From Lysobacteraceae bacterium CU05-9 (lineage in GTDB: Bacteria; Pseudomonadota; Gammaproteobacteria; Xanthomonadales; Xanthomonadaceae), in contig SWJS01000001.1 of assembly GCA_007556525.1 (NCBI GenBank), positions 588,346 to 652,345 on the forward strand: a stretch of 64,000 bases of DNA, given 5' to 3'. The translations under genes and the position numbers were made by a program. Shown here in pieces: positions 44,842 through 54,884 of the stretch; within the stretch, counting starts at the first letter, position 1; every line of letters starts with the position of its first letter. Below the pieces are notes generated by a model, which saw only the letters and a program-made list of their open reading frames with translations, was not told where the DNA came from and did no database searches.

Positions 44842-46470
44842 TCAGATCACCTTTGATTCACGAAGTTTCAAGATTCCTTCCGGCGCTGTAAACGTATTCG
44901 CATCCGCCATGTTCCAATATTTGTGGAACACATCGTGGTCATGCGAGCCATCCAGCAATGAGCCCGGTGGAATGAAGTTGTACAAAACACTCAAGGATTG
45001 AATCTCAGTCTCGGTGATGCGTCGGATAATATGCTCCGGACCAATTTGCTGAGGATGCGTCAAGCCGGCACTGGAGAGCAATTCGCCGACGGCGTGCAAA
45101 GTGTTTTGGTGGAAATGGAAAGCGCGTTGCGTCTTGTCCGTCACATCCAAATTCTTCCAACGCTTCGGATCCTGCGTGGCGATGCCCGTTGGACAATGAT
45201 CTGTGTGGCAAGCCAGCGATTGAATGCAACCGAGTGAAAACATATAGCCACGCGCCGCGTTACACCAATCAGCGCCGAGTGCCATGGTGCGGACAACGTC
45301 GAAGCCGCTGGTGATCTTGCCAGCTGCGCCAATCTTGATGCGATCACGCAGACCCAAACCGACGAGCGTGTTGTGCACGATCATCAAGCCTTCGTGCATA
45401 GGCACGCCGACATGATCGATGAACTCTGACGGTGCGGCTCCGGTACCGCCCTCTGCGCCATCCACGACAATGAAGTCAGGGATCAATCCGGTCTCAACCA
45501 TGGCCTTCGCAACAGCGAACCATTCCCAAGGATGACCGATGCAGAGCTTGAAACCGGTTGGCTTACCGCCGGACATCTCACGCAAGCTCGCGACGAACTC
45601 CAGCAATTCCTTCGGTGTCGAGAACGCGGAATGAGCGGACGGAGAGACACAGTCGACGCCCATGGGGACACCGCGCGTCGCGGCGATCTCAGGCGTGATT
45701 TTCGCGGCGGGAAGCACACCACCCTTGCCGGGCTTGGCGCCCTGCGAGAGCTTCACTTCAATCATTTTGATTTGCGGATTGACGGCGGTCTTTTTGAACT
45801 TCTCAGGATCAAAACGACCATCATCCGTCCGGCAACCGAAGTAACCCGTGCCTATTTCCCAAACCAAATCGCCGCCACCTTCGAAGTGATATGGCGACGC
45901 CGAGCCTTCGCCGGTATCGAGATAGAAACCACCCAGCTTCGCACCACCGCTCAATGCACGAATGGCCGCAGCAGACAACGCACCGAAACTCATTGCGGAA
46001 ATGTTGAAGACACTCGCCTTGTAAGGTTGCGTCGTTCCTGGCGCGCCACCAATCTCGATCCGGAAATCATAGTCGGCGATGCGCGATGGCATCATCGAAT
46101 GATTGATCCATTCGTAACGGTTGCTGTAGACATTACCGAGAGTGCCGAACGCGACGACATCGCTTTCATTTTTCGACCGGGAATAAACAATGGTGCGTTC
46201 TTGCCGTGAAAAAGGAACCTTGTCCAAATCCGCCTGCACGAAATACTGACGCATTTCCGGACCGATGGACTCGAGGAAATAACGGAAGTTAATCAGCAAC
46301 GGATAATTGCGACGGAGCGTGGACTGCTTGTTGAGCAGGTCGGTAATGCCAAGGGTCATCAACGCGCCGAAGATCAGCACGCCGATCATCCACCACGTGC
46401 TCTCATACCAGGCTAAAACACCGCAAACAATGGTCAGCAGGATAGATGCAAAAAAGGCTAGATATCGCAT
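44842..46470 (-). CDS. Membrane-anchored FMN-binding glutamate synthase-domain protein
   Basis: A 542-residue protein with two N-terminal membrane helices (residues about 3-45) and a glutamate synthase central/FMN domain (about 90-510). It has the FMN-site blocks AMSFGALSAAAIRAL, GGKPTGFKLCIGHPWEW and VDGAEGGTGAAP. GCIQSLACHTDHCPTG gives the three cysteines of the [3Fe-4S] cluster. There is no glutamine amidotransferase domain, so it is one of the stand-alone 'GltB2-like' proteins whose substrate is not established. Its ATG (46470) lies inside the loop of the terminator hairpin that follows tRNA-Leu, and no ribosome site is visible. Confidence 0.88.
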   Translation of the reverse strand: MRYLAFFASILLTIVCGVLAWYESTWWMIGVLIFGALMTLGITDLLNKQSTLRRNYPLLINFRYFLESIGPEMRQYFVQADLDKVPFSRQERTIVYSRSKNESDVVAFGTLGNVYSNRYEWINHSMMPSRIADYDFRIEIGGAPGTTQPYKASVFNISAMSFGALSAAAIRALSGGAKLGGFYLDTGEGSASPYHFEGGGDLVWEIGTGYFGCRTDDGRFDPEKFKKTAVNPQIKMIEVKLSQGAKPGKGGVLPAAKITPEIAATRGVPMGVDCVSPSAHSAFSTPKELLEFVASLREMSGGKPTGFKLCIGHPWEWFAVAKAMVETGLIPDFIVVDGAEGGTGAAPSEFIDHVGVPMHEGLMIVHNTLVGLGLRDRIKIGAAGKITSGFDVVRTMALGADWCNAARGYMFSLGCIQSLACHTDHCPTGIATQDPKRWKNLDVTDKTQRAFHFHQNTLHAVGELLSSAGLTHPQQIGPEHIIRRITETEIQSLSVLYNFIPPGSLLDGSHDHDVFHKYWNMADANTFTAPEGILKLRESKVI

Positions 46471-46476
46471 CTAGCC
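46449..46476 (-). terminator. Rho-independent terminator of tRNA-Leu, overlapping the next start codon
   Basis: On the minus strand GGCTAGAT pairs with ATCTAGCC around a short loop, followed by about seven T. It begins 18 bases after the tRNA 3' end. The ATG of the glutamate synthase-domain gene is within the hairpin and the T run codes for its residues 6-7. Confidence 0.75.
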
Positions 46477-46493
46477 ATTGTAACCATTCGCAA

Positions 46494-46580
46494 TGGTGGG
46501 AACGACGGGAATCGAACCCGTACTCTATTTCTAGAGGCAGATTTTAAGTCTGCTGCGTCTACCAATTTCGCCACATTCCC
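46494..46580 (-). tRNA. tRNA-Leu (UAA)
   Basis: The transcript starts GGGAATGTGGCGAAATTGG and has an anticodon loop CTTAAAA (anticodon UAA) on a GCAGA/TCTGC stem, a long variable arm (class II), GGTTCGATT in the T-arm and an encoded CCA (87 bases including CCA). Acceptor stem GGGAATG pairs with CGTTCCC through one G-T pair. Confidence 0.96.
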
Positions 46581-46593
46581 GTTGCGTATGGCG

Positions 46594-46623
46594 ATTTTAG
46601 CATTTTTCGCACGTGGCACTTAA
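46594..46623 (-). promoter_or_regulatory. Probable tRNA-Leu promoter
   Basis: On the minus strand TTAAGT, 18-base spacer and TAAAAT lie just before the tRNA, with 13 bases between the -10 box and the first tRNA base. It overlaps the end of the NnrS remnant. Confidence 0.5.
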
Positions 46624-47018
46624 CCGGGTTTGCCGTCTGCCCGCGCCTTCAGGTAAATCCCGGCGCTGCGCACCACCCACGGCAAAATCCCCAACGCAAA
46701 CACGATCGCCGACGCCATCAACAGCTTGCCGTTCTCCATGTGGAAGCCCGCGTAGACGCGCGCAATGGCCGCAATCTGAATCAAACCGAATGCGATCCAT
46801 TCCAATGACGGCATGACCAGCGGCCGACCTGAGTGTCCTTGCGACACGCGCGTCACCATCGCAACGATCAAGCTGCCGATGAACCCGACCGTCAAAGCGT
46901 GGTTCGGTGCGCACCCCAACTGCACACCGAACGATGATATCGCTTCTGGGAGATAGCCGATACCAACGGGCGCGTAGAACTTTGCGGACATATCCGGAAA
47001 TCCCATCCACCTCAACAA
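46620..47018 (-). pseudogene. NnrS C-terminal remnant (haem-copper membrane protein)
   Basis: A 132-codon open frame that matches only the C-terminal third of NnrS (usual length about 400 residues), with ALTVGFIGSLIVAMVTRVSQGHSGRPLV as the diagnostic stretch (positions about 44-71) and three or four membrane helices. NnrS proteins act in nitric oxide stress. There is no room for the missing part: an in-frame TAG lies 3 codons upstream of the TTG that could start it, and the 133 bases to the moaB gene do not code for NnrS. I read it as a decayed gene; a short functional derivative cannot be excluded. Confidence 0.75.
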
Positions 47019-47154
47019 AATCGGCTACGTATTCGTCATGAATCAACTTTAGCCTCAATTCGGGAGCGCAGATACTTGTTTATGTGCGCGGTGGCGGACC
47101 CTGATCGCACTTCTCCATTAAACTTGTATGCACTGCTTCAATTTAGGCTCAAAG

Positions 47155-47691
47155 ATGGCTGGAATCGATCCCAACGCGGAATTTCATCCGCTGAATTTTG
47201 CGGTTTTGACAGTGTCCGATACTCGCGATTTGCGGAGTGATACGTCGGGTGAATTGCTCACGGCGCGTATCACTTCCGCGGGACATCACTTGATTGACCG
47301 TGCATTGGTGCAAGACGACGTTCAAGCGATCCAAACTCAACTGATGGCGTGGCTGGAGGGTGGCAAGATCGAGATTATTTTGACCACTGGAGGCACCGGA
47401 TTCTCACCGCGCGACAACACACCTGAAGCCGTGCGTCCTTTGCTGCGAAAGGAGATGGATGGTTTTTCGATTTTGTTCCATCAGAAAAGCATGCAAAGTG
47501 TCGGTGTCGCATCCATGCAATCGCGAGCGTTGGCGGGACAGTTGGGTGACAGTTTTATTTTTTGCATTCCAGGTTCAACGGGTGCATGCAAGGATGCGTG
47601 GGATGGTTTTCTGGAACTTGAATTCGACAGTCGACATAAGCCCTGCTCCATCGCAAGTTCATTGCCGCGTTTCTACGGTGTCGTGAAATGA
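47155..47691 (+). CDS. moaB: Molybdopterin biosynthesis protein MoaB
   Basis: A 178-residue MogA/MoaB-type protein that adenylates molybdopterin before molybdenum insertion. It shows [10 protein letters not shown] near the start, [18 protein letters not shown] and [17 protein letters not shown] 47155 ([14 protein letters not shown]) gives the typical N-terminus; an ATG at 47128 is also open. First gene of moaB-moaC-moeA with 4-base and 8-base overlaps. No clear promoter is seen; TAAACT near 47119 is a weak -10. Confidence 0.93.
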   Translation: MAGIDPNAEFHPLNFAVLTVSDTRDLRSDTSGELLTARITSAGHHLIDRALVQDDVQAIQTQLMAWLEGGKIEIILTTGGTGFSPRDNTPEAVRPLLRKEMDGFSILFHQKSMQSVGVASMQSRALAGQLGDSFIFCIPGSTGACKDAWDGFLELEFDSRHKPCSIASSLPRFYGVVK

Positions 47692-48167
47692 GCACGCTCA
47701 CGCATTTGGACGCGCAAGGCAACGCGCACATGGTTGACGTCAGCGATAAGGCAGTGACTTCCCGCACTGCGACGGCCCATGGGGCCTTAAGGTGTCTCGC
47801 TGAAACCGTTGCGTTGGTTCGCGACGATAAGGCGCCGAAGGGTGCGGTCATTTCGACAGCAGAACTTGCGGGCATCATGGCAGCCAAGCAAACGTCGTCG
47901 TTGATTCCGTTATGTCATCCGTTGCCGTTGAGCAAAGTTGCGGTACGCATTGCGGTCGACGAATCGTTGCCCGGCTTCATCGTAACTTCCGAAGTCAAAA
48001 CCAACGGCGTCACCGGCGTCGAGATGGAAGCTCTGACTGCGGTGAGCGTTGCATGTCTCACCTTGTTCGACATGTTGAAGGCCGTTGATCGCGACATGAT
48101 CATTGGCGGTGTCGAAGTGACGTCGAAGACGGGTGGAAAGTCGGGATCGTGGAAACAGAATGATTGA
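47688..48167 (+). CDS. moaC: Cyclic pyranopterin monophosphate synthase MoaC
   Basis: A 159-residue enzyme forming cyclic pyranopterin monophosphate with MoaA (not in window). [27 protein letters not shown] and [22 protein letters not shown] are the conserved active-site regions, and [13 protein letters not shown] is near the end. It starts 4 bases inside moaB. Confidence 0.96.
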   Translation: MSTLTHLDAQGNAHMVDVSDKAVTSRTATAHGALRCLAETVALVRDDKAPKGAVISTAELAGIMAAKQTSSLIPLCHPLPLSKVAVRIAVDESLPGFIVTSEVKTNGVTGVEMEALTAVSVACLTLFDMLKAVDRDMIIGGVEVTSKTGGKSGSWKQND

Positions 48168-49341
48168 TTTTGATGAAGCGCTTGAACTGATTCGAGCAAA
48201 TGTCGCAGCGTTGCCGAGCGAAGTTGTCCCGCTGGCGGATGCGGATGGTCGTGTCGTAGCGAAGGATGTCATTGCCAAGCTTCCTGCTCCACGCAGCGCG
48301 GTTTCCGCGATGGATGGTTACGCAGTTCGCAATGCTAATGTGCCTGAGGTTGGCATCGAATTGAAAGTCATTGGTGAAGCGTTCCCAGGCCAACCGTTTG
48401 ATGGTCAATTGGGTGTTAAAGAGACGGTGCGAATTTTTACGGGTGGTCCCATTCCTGACGGCGCCGACCGTGTGATCATGCAGGAAAACATTGATCGTCA
48501 TGGCGACATCGCTGTTGTGGCGCGCGAATTCGGACCAGGTTGGCATGTCCGCGACAAGGGCGGTGACTTCCTTGACGGTGCACTGCTAGTACCGAATGGG
48601 ACGCGTTTGACGCCACGCGCAATGATTGCAGCTGCTGCGGCAGACGAAGCTAAATTGCACGTCTTCAAATCACCGCAAGTCGCGATCGTCGGCACCGGCG
48701 ATGAATTGCAGCCACCTGGCAAAGCGCACGAGTTTGCCGATGCAATTCCTGAGAGCGTGAGTTTCGGTGTCGCATCGATGGTGAAGGTATTGGGCGGCAA
48801 CGTCGTGAGTCGAACACGCGCCGCAGACGATCTTCCATCGTTGCAACGACTTGCTGGCGAATTACTTGATCAAGCGGATCTCGTGATTGTGACGGGCGGT
48901 GCATCGGTGGGCGAAAGGGATTTTGCCAAGACCATGTTCGAACCTCACGGACTCGATCTATTGTTTGCAAAGGTCGCCATCAAACCAGGCAAACCGGTGT
49001 GGCTTGGTCAGGCACGTGGCAAATGGGTACTGGGCTTACCGGGCAATCCAACGTCGGCGATGGTCACGGCACGGTTGTTTTTGACGCCGCTGATGCAAGC
49101 CCTGCAAGGCGAAACATCACGCAACGAATGGCAGTCGTTCAAACTCGCCGAGAACATGAAAGCGACTGGCGACCGCGAAACATTCGTCCGCGCCAAACTC
49201 ACGCCACAAGGCATCGAACCTGTCAGCAACCAAGACTCCGGCGCGCAACATGCATTGCTCGAAGCTGATTGGTTGATTCGCTGCAAGGCCAACTCGCAGG
49301 TAATGCAGGAAGGCGATACCGTAGAAGCGCTGAGGTTCTGA
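48160..49341 (+). CDS. moeA: Molybdopterin molybdenumtransferase MoeA
   Basis: A 393-residue enzyme that inserts molybdenum into adenylated molybdopterin. Its marks are [50 protein letters not shown] and [15 protein letters not shown] 48160 (MIDFDEAL) overlaps moaC by 8 bases. The gene ends 3 bases before the convergent UvrA-like gene. Confidence 0.95.
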   Translation: MIDFDEALELIRANVAALPSEVVPLADADGRVVAKDVIAKLPAPRSAVSAMDGYAVRNANVPEVGIELKVIGEAFPGQPFDGQLGVKETVRIFTGGPIPDGADRVIMQENIDRHGDIAVVAREFGPGWHVRDKGGDFLDGALLVPNGTRLTPRAMIAAAAADEAKLHVFKSPQVAIVGTGDELQPPGKAHEFADAIPESVSFGVASMVKVLGGNVVSRTRAADDLPSLQRLAGELLDQADLVIVTGGASVGERDFAKTMFEPHGLDLLFAKVAIKPGKPVWLGQARGKWVLGLPGNPTSAMVTARLFLTPLMQALQGETSRNEWQSFKLAENMKATGDRETFVRAKLTPQGIEPVSNQDSGAQHALLEADWLIRCKANSQVMQEGDTVEALRF

Positions 49342-49344
49342 GAA

Positions 49345-51993
49345 CTAAGTCCTACTGATTGCGTCGGCGAGGTACGGTGCCGTCACACTGTCACGGTCTT
49401 TCGAGACTTTGGCAGGTTTTCCTTCAACAACGATCCGACCGCCTGCATAACCCGCGCCGGGCCCGATATCAATCACCCAATCGGATTGCGCAACTGCACG
49501 CATGTCGTGTTCAATCATGATCACGGTGTTATCGGAATCGACGAGACGCTGCAGCTGAGTCATCAAACGATCAGCATCCTGAGGATGCAAACCGGTCGTG
49601 GGCTCGTCAAGAATGTAGACGTTATGGCCACGCTGCAAACGCTGCAATTCACTCGCCAACTTAATGCGCTGAGCCTCACCGCCGGATAACTCCGTCGCGG
49701 GCTGTCCCAATCGCAAATAACCCAGGCCAATGTCCTGCAATAGGGACAACGCACGTGCGATGGGCGGTTGCTCTCCAAAAAACGCAAGCGCCTCATTCAC
49801 CGTCATCTGCAGCACTTCCGCAATGTTGCGACCACTCCACTCCACCTGCAGCGTCGCTTCGTTATAACGCGCACCGTGACACGTCGGGCATGGTGCGTAG
49901 ACGCTTGGCATGAAAAGCAATTCAACACTGACGAACCCCTCACCTTCGCACGTCTCGCAACGCCCCTTCGGCATATTGAAAGAAAACCGTCCTGCATCAT
50001 AACGACGTCGCCGTGCCTCAGGCGTCGCCGCGAAAAGCTTGCGTACATGATCAAACAATCCGGTATAGGTCGCCAAGTTTGAACGGGGAGTGCGACCGAT
50101 CGGTTTTTGATCGACCATCACCAATCTTTGTATTCGATCAACATCACCGGCGAGATGCCCGCGTGTTTTCTCCATTACGTCTTCACCATCCACGGAATCG
50201 ATTTCAGGCGCAGTAGGTTCCGGTTCCTCGCCGAGTTGCGTCAACAGCAAATCCGGCAACGCCTGTGTAATCAGGCTCGATTTGCCAGATCCGGATACGC
50301 CCGTCACGGCCGTGAGAACACCCATCGGTATCCGCGCATCGACGCCGTCCAAATTGTGCCGATGAACGTCCTGCAATTCCAACCATCCAGCAGCGTTCCG
50401 GCCATGGCTTGCGGGCGCTTTACTTTCATCGAAAAGATATGCTGCTGTCCTCGAGTCCTTCACTTCGCGCAACCCCGCCGGTACGCCGCTGTAGATCACG
50501 CGACCGCCCCACTCTCCTGCATCCGGACCGACATCAACCAACCAATGGGCACGCCGCATCAAGTCGATGTCATGTTCAACGACGAACACTGAATTTCCGC
50601 CTTCGCGTAACTGATCCAATGCATCATAGAGCGACTCACTGTCCGAGGGATGCAGACCTGCAGATGGCTCATCGAGCACGTACACGACACCAAAAAGTAA
50701 CGAACTCATCTGTGTCGCCAGTCTCAAGCGTTGCAACTCGCCCGCGGACAAGGTCGGCGTAGAACGGTCCAACGTCAAATAGCCGAGCCCTAATTTCCTG
50801 AGTTGCCGGATTCGCGAAAGCATCGCCGAAACCAGGCGCTCGGCGGCCAACTTTTTCTCATCTGACAATGCCGATGTACGGCGCACATCCGGCGCCACGT
50901 CGTGCGTTGCGGAACCGGCAGCGGCACGCTTCGAACGATCCACCTTCGTGGCGACGGTATCAACCGCTGCACCCGCGTCATGCTGACTGTAATCACCTTC
51001 CAGAATTGGCTCGAGCAATTCAATCAACTCATCGAATGGTTTTCTGCTGAACTCACCGATATCGACGCCCGCAAACTTCACGGCCAATGCTTCGGGCTTT
51101 AACCGTTTGCCGTCACACGTTGGACACAACTGACCTTCCATGAATCGCGAAACGCGTTTGCGCATCAAAGCACTCTGCGAGTTGGCGAACGTATTCAAAA
51201 CGTATTCCTTCGCACCGGTAAACGTCCCCATGTAACCAGGTTCCAATTTCCGCTTCAATGCAACGCGCGTTTCAGCAGGCGTAAATCCTGGATAGACAGG
51301 AACGGTGGGCGTTTCCTTGGTAAAAAGAATCCAGTTCCGATCCTTCTTCGGTAAATTCCGCCACGGTGTATCAACGTCATAGCCCAGAGTCACCAGGATG
51401 TCGCGTAAATTCTGACCCTGCCACGCCGTCGGCCAAGCTGCGATCGCACGCTCGCGGATCGTCAGCGATGGATCCGGAACCATCAAGTCTTCCGTGACCT
51501 CGTAAACAAATCCGAGTCCATGGCAAGTCGGGCAAGCACCTTGTGGCGTATTTGGAGAAAAATCCTCTGCATACAGCATTGCCTGTTTCGCAGGATAACT
51601 TCCCGCGCGCGAATAAAGCATTCGCACCAGACTCGACATGGTCGTGATGCTTCCCACCGATGATCGGGAATTTCCCACGCCCCGTTGCTGCTGCAGGGCG
51701 ACTGCCGGCGGAAGCCCTTCAATCGAATCCACATCGGGAACTCCGGCTTGATCGATCAGCCGTCTCGCGTACGGCGCAACCGATTCGAAATAGCGTCTCT
51801 GTGCCTCGGCAAAAATTGTACCGAACGCCAACGATGACTTGCCTGACCCGGAGATGCCGGTGAACACGACAAGCTGGTCGCGGGGAATGTCGACATCCAC
51901 ATCCTTAAGATTGTGCTCCCTGGCACCACGGACACGTACAAAACTATCCGGCGCGAGCCTCTCATTGTTTCCTGGCTTCTTACGTTGGCTCAT
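49345..51993 (-). CDS. UvrA-like ABC ATPase (UvrA paralogue)
   Basis: An 882-residue double ABC ATPase of the UvrA family. Two P-loops are GISGSGKSS and GVSGSGKSS; the second signature is ELSGGEAQRIKLA and the first is LSAGELQRLRLA. Zinc motifs occur as CPTCHGLG/CPTCDGKR and CETCEGEG/CPTCHGAR. The first half has an extra low-complexity segment (about residues 360-400, HDAGAAVDTVATKVDRSKRAA). A second, true UvrA probably exists elsewhere; such paralogues include drug-resistance or unknown forms. ATG 51993 (MSQRKKPGNNE) is chosen over the frame to 52035. The tRNA cluster terminator ends 82 bases upstream, so it has its own promoter. Confidence 0.88.
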   Translation of the reverse strand: MSQRKKPGNNERLAPDSFVRVRGAREHNLKDVDVDIPRDQLVVFTGISGSGKSSLAFGTIFAEAQRRYFESVAPYARRLIDQAGVPDVDSIEGLPPAVALQQQRGVGNSRSSVGSITTMSSLVRMLYSRAGSYPAKQAMLYAEDFSPNTPQGACPTCHGLGFVYEVTEDLMVPDPSLTIRERAIAAWPTAWQGQNLRDILVTLGYDVDTPWRNLPKKDRNWILFTKETPTVPVYPGFTPAETRVALKRKLEPGYMGTFTGAKEYVLNTFANSQSALMRKRVSRFMEGQLCPTCDGKRLKPEALAVKFAGVDIGEFSRKPFDELIELLEPILEGDYSQHDAGAAVDTVATKVDRSKRAAAGSATHDVAPDVRRTSALSDEKKLAAERLVSAMLSRIRQLRKLGLGYLTLDRSTPTLSAGELQRLRLATQMSSLLFGVVYVLDEPSAGLHPSDSESLYDALDQLREGGNSVFVVEHDIDLMRRAHWLVDVGPDAGEWGGRVIYSGVPAGLREVKDSRTAAYLFDESKAPASHGRNAAGWLELQDVHRHNLDGVDARIPMGVLTAVTGVSGSGKSSLITQALPDLLLTQLGEEPEPTAPEIDSVDGEDVMEKTRGHLAGDVDRIQRLVMVDQKPIGRTPRSNLATYTGLFDHVRKLFAATPEARRRRYDAGRFSFNMPKGRCETCEGEGFVSVELLFMPSVYAPCPTCHGARYNEATLQVEWSGRNIAEVLQMTVNEALAFFGEQPPIARALSLLQDIGLGYLRLGQPATELSGGEAQRIKLASELQRLQRGHNVYILDEPTTGLHPQDADRLMTQLQRLVDSDNTVIMIEHDMRAVAQSDWVIDIGPGAGYAGGRIVVEGKPAKVSKDRDSVTAPYLADAISRT

Positions 51994-52075
51994 ACTCGAT
52001 CTGGATGTTCGACCTTTCAAGTTTGACCATTTCATGTTCGCCTACAATGCAGCCGCAGGCAACCAACAAATGACG

Positions 52076-52105
52076 CAAAAAAAATGCGACCCGTTGAGGT
52101 CGCAT
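52076..52105 (-). terminator. Rho-independent terminator of the Gly-Cys-Gly tRNA cluster
   Basis: ATGCGACC pairs with GGTCGCAT on the minus strand around a 6-base loop, followed by seven T. It lies 10 bases after the last tRNA. Confidence 0.85.
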
Positions 52106-52115
52106 CTTCGTAATT

Positions 52116-52191
<76 letters not shown>

Positions 52192-52230
52192 AATGTTGTG
52201 CTGCTTTATCCTTCCATGCCAAGTCAGGGA

Positions 52231-52304
52231 TGGAGGCCGAGGTCGGAATCGAACCGGCGTAGACGGATTTGCAATCCGCTGCATAACCACTCTGCAACTC
52301 GGCC
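52231..52304 (-). tRNA. tRNA-Cys (GCA)
   Basis: Starts GGCCGAGTTGCAGAGTGG, has anticodon loop TTGCAAA and encodes CCA (74 bases). It sits between the two glycine tRNAs, as in glyW-cysT of E. coli. Confidence 0.97.
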
Positions 52305-52360
52305 TGAATAACTATCCCAAATGGACTTAAAGCAGGCTACCGCGCGTTTCCAATCGAAAT

Positions 52361-52436
<76 letters not shown>

Positions 52437-52448
52437 AGCGGAACGAAG

Positions 52449-52477
52449 ATTTTATAGAAACGAAATACCCGTGTCAA
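52449..52477 (-). promoter_or_regulatory. Consensus sigma-70 promoter of the tRNA cluster
   Basis: TTGACA (52472-52477) and TAAAAT (52449-52454) on the minus strand with a 17-base spacer. The -35 box overlaps the pgsA stop codon, so the cluster can be read independently of pgsA. Confidence 0.75.
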
Positions 52478-53040
52478 GCATCTGATTCATCCATTAATGA
52501 AGGCCAAGCCGCCCTCAGATAGTCGAATCCCGACCAAAGAGTGAGGATCGCAGCCGCCGCCAGCATCCACTCCCCGATCGAAAAAATCGGTAATCCCAGG
52601 AAGTCATCGCGATACAGCAAGCAAGTGATGGCGACCATCTGCACGGTTGTCTTGATCTTGCCGAGCAACGCGACCTTGACCTTGCCGCGGTGGCCGATTT
52701 CCGCCATCCATTCGCGCAATGCACTGACCGCAATTTCGCGCCCGATGATCACGGAAACCCACAACGACATCCAGCTCGTTGGATGATGCTGTACCGCCAG
52801 CACCAATGCGACCGCCACCATCAGTTTGTCGGCAACGGGATCGAGGAATGCGCCGAAGCGCGACATCATGTTGAAGCGCCTTGCGATCCATCCGTCTGCC
52901 CAATCCGTGATTGAAGCGAACGCAAAAATCGCCGCCGCCAGAATATTGGTCCAGCTATGCGGCCAGTAATACACGAGCACAAGGACCGGGATCAGCAGGA
53001 TCCGCATCAAGGTCAGGACGGTGGGGATGTTGAATTTCAA
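52474..53040 (-). CDS. pgsA: CDP-diacylglycerol-glycerol-3-phosphate phosphatidyltransferase
   Basis: A 188-residue inner-membrane enzyme making phosphatidylglycerophosphate. The CDP-alcohol transferase motif is present as DWADGWIARR, FGAFLDPVADKLM (D-x2-D-G-x2-A-R-x8-G-x3-D-x3-D), with about five membrane helices. It follows uvrC by 17 bases, as in E. coli. Confidence 0.95.
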   Translation of the reverse strand: MKFNIPTVLTLMRILLIPVLVLVYYWPHSWTNILAAAIFAFASITDWADGWIARRFNMMSRFGAFLDPVADKLMVAVALVLAVQHHPTSWMSLWVSVIIGREIAVSALREWMAEIGHRGKVKVALLGKIKTTVQMVAITCLLYRDDFLGLPIFSIGEWMLAAAAILTLWSGFDYLRAAWPSLMDESDA

Positions 53041-53057
53041 TTCGATTCCAAAAAATA

Positions 53058-54884
53058 TTACTGCGTATCAATGCCATGCAAAGTTGCATAGATCCGTTCG
53101 GCCAGATTCGCGCTGATGCCTTCTACCCGTGCAATCTCTTCCACGCCGGCCGCCTTCAATCCACCAAGACCACCGAAGTGCTTCAACAACGCGGAACGCC
53201 GACGCGGCCCGACGCCACCAATGTCTTCCAATGTACTGGAATTACGGGCTTTTTGGCGCTTTCCGCGATGACCCGTGATTGCAAAGCGATGCGCTTCGTC
53301 GCGAACTTGTTGCACGAATTGCAATCCAGGCGATGCGGCACCCGGATGCAGCTCGCGATGATCCGGCAAAATCAATGTCTCTTCACCCGCCTTGCGCTCC
53401 GGTCCTTTCGAAACACCAACGACGAAAACATCCGGCACTTCCAGTTCACGCAACACATCATACGCCTGTGCGATCTGACCTTTGCCACCGTCGATCAACA
53501 GCACATCCGGCATGACGGTATTCTCTTCCATGCCGCGCTTGAAGCGACGCGATAACGCTTGATGCATCGCTGCGTAATCATCGCCCGGTTCGATTCCCGT
53601 GATGTTGAAACGACGATACTGCTGTCGCACGGCACCTTGTTGATCGAAGACAACGCACGACGCAACAGTCGCTTCACCCATGGTGTGTGAGATATCGAAA
53701 CACTCGATGCGTTGGGGTGTTTTTTCGAGGCCTAATAAACTCTGCAGATCCTTCACGCGTGCAAGTTGCGCCATCTGGCTGAAGCGGTGCGTGTTCAATG
53801 CCAGCTCAGCCGTCTTGCGCGTCATTTCGACGTAATTTGCGCGTTCGCCACGCACGTTGGTACGAATCGCAACTTTACGATCCGCAATCTGCGACAAGGC
53901 TTCCTCAAGAACGCGGCAATCTTCGAGCTCACCGTCAACGACGATTTCCTTGGGTGGATTGTTTTCGAGGTAATACTGCGCGATGAACGCACTCAAAACC
54001 TCTTCCCTGCTCTCGCTGCCATTGGTCTTTGGAAAGAATGAGCGCGTTCCGAAATTACGTCCGTCGCGGAATGCCAGCAACACAACGCATGCCGAAGCTT
54101 GCACCATGGCAATCGACAGGACATCCAGATCAGCCGCACGTCCATCCACGTATTGCCTGGCTTGAATCGAACGGATCGCTCCAATCAAATCGCGCAGACG
54201 GGCAGCGGCTTCGAAATCCAGCGATTCCGATGCGGTCTGCATGCGCGTGGTCAGCTCATCGGTGAGATCATCACTGCGTCCTTCGAGCAGCAACGTCGCT
54301 TGACGCACACTCTCAAGATATTCCGCACGTTCAATGAAATCGACGCAAGGCGCAGAGCAACGTCCAATCTGATATTGCAGACATGGGCGCGTGCGATTGC
54401 GGAACACGGAATCTTCGCAAGACCGCAGCTTGAAGATTTTCTGGATAATGTTGAGCGTTTCGCGCACGGCCATGCCGCTCGGATACGGACCGAAGTATTG
54501 ACCTTTGATGGTCCGGGGACCTCGGTGCGAACCAATGCGCGGCGTGTCTTCGTTGGTGACGAGGATGTATGAGTAGCTTTTGCCATCGCGAAGCAACACG
54601 TTGTAACGCGGCTTCAGTGATTTGATGAGCTCGTTTTCGAGGATCAGCGCTTCGGCTTCGGTGCGCGTGACCGTGACTTCCATGCGCGCAATCTGCGCAA
54701 TCATGGTTTGAATGCGCGGCGACTTCGCCGTTTGATTGAAGTAACTCGCGACACGGTTACGTAACGCGTTCGCCTTACCGACATACAGCACTTGATCCTC
54801 CGCGTCGTACATCCGATAGACGCCAGGCGCGGTGCTTAAGTTGCGGACGAAGTCCTTTCCGTCGAAAACGGTCAGTTCACTCAT
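53058..54884 (-). CDS. uvrC: Excinuclease ABC subunit C
   Basis: A 608-residue nuclease making both cuts around a DNA lesion. Domains in order: GIY-YIG ([17 protein letters not shown]), UVR domain ([14 protein letters not shown]), the RNase H-like endonuclease ([18 protein letters not shown]) and C-terminal helix-hairpin-helix repeats. It overlaps kdsB by 4 bases, an arrangement that gives kdsB-uvrC-pgsA coupling. Confidence 0.96.
   Translation of the reverse strand: MSELTVFDGKDFVRNLSTAPGVYRMYDAEDQVLYVGKANALRNRVASYFNQTAKSPRIQTMIAQIARMEVTVTRTEAEALILENELIKSLKPRYNVLLRDGKSYSYILVTNEDTPRIGSHRGPRTIKGQYFGPYPSGMAVRETLNIIQKIFKLRSCEDSVFRNRTRPCLQYQIGRCSAPCVDFIERAEYLESVRQATLLLEGRSDDLTDELTTRMQTASESLDFEAAARLRDLIGAIRSIQARQYVDGRAADLDVLSIAMVQASACVVLLAFRDGRNFGTRSFFPKTNGSESREEVLSAFIAQYYLENNPPKEIVVDGELEDCRVLEEALSQIADRKVAIRTNVRGERANYVEMTRKTAELALNTHRFSQMAQLARVKDLQSLLGLEKTPQRIECFDISHTMGEATVASCVVFDQQGAVRQQYRRFNITGIEPGDDYAAMHQALSRRFKRGMEENTVMPDVLLIDGGKGQIAQAYDVLRELEVPDVFVVGVSKGPERKAGEETLILPDHRELHPGAASPGLQFVQQVRDEAHRFAITGHRGKRQKARNSSTLEDIGGVGPRRRSALLKHFGGLGGLKAAGVEEIARVEGISANLAERIYATLHGIDTQ

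Noticed and set aside
46597-47058. 153-residue open frame overlapping the NnrS remnant
   Set aside because: Composition is Arg/Asp/Gly-rich and matches no family; the frame of the 132-codon remnant carries the NnrS motif instead.
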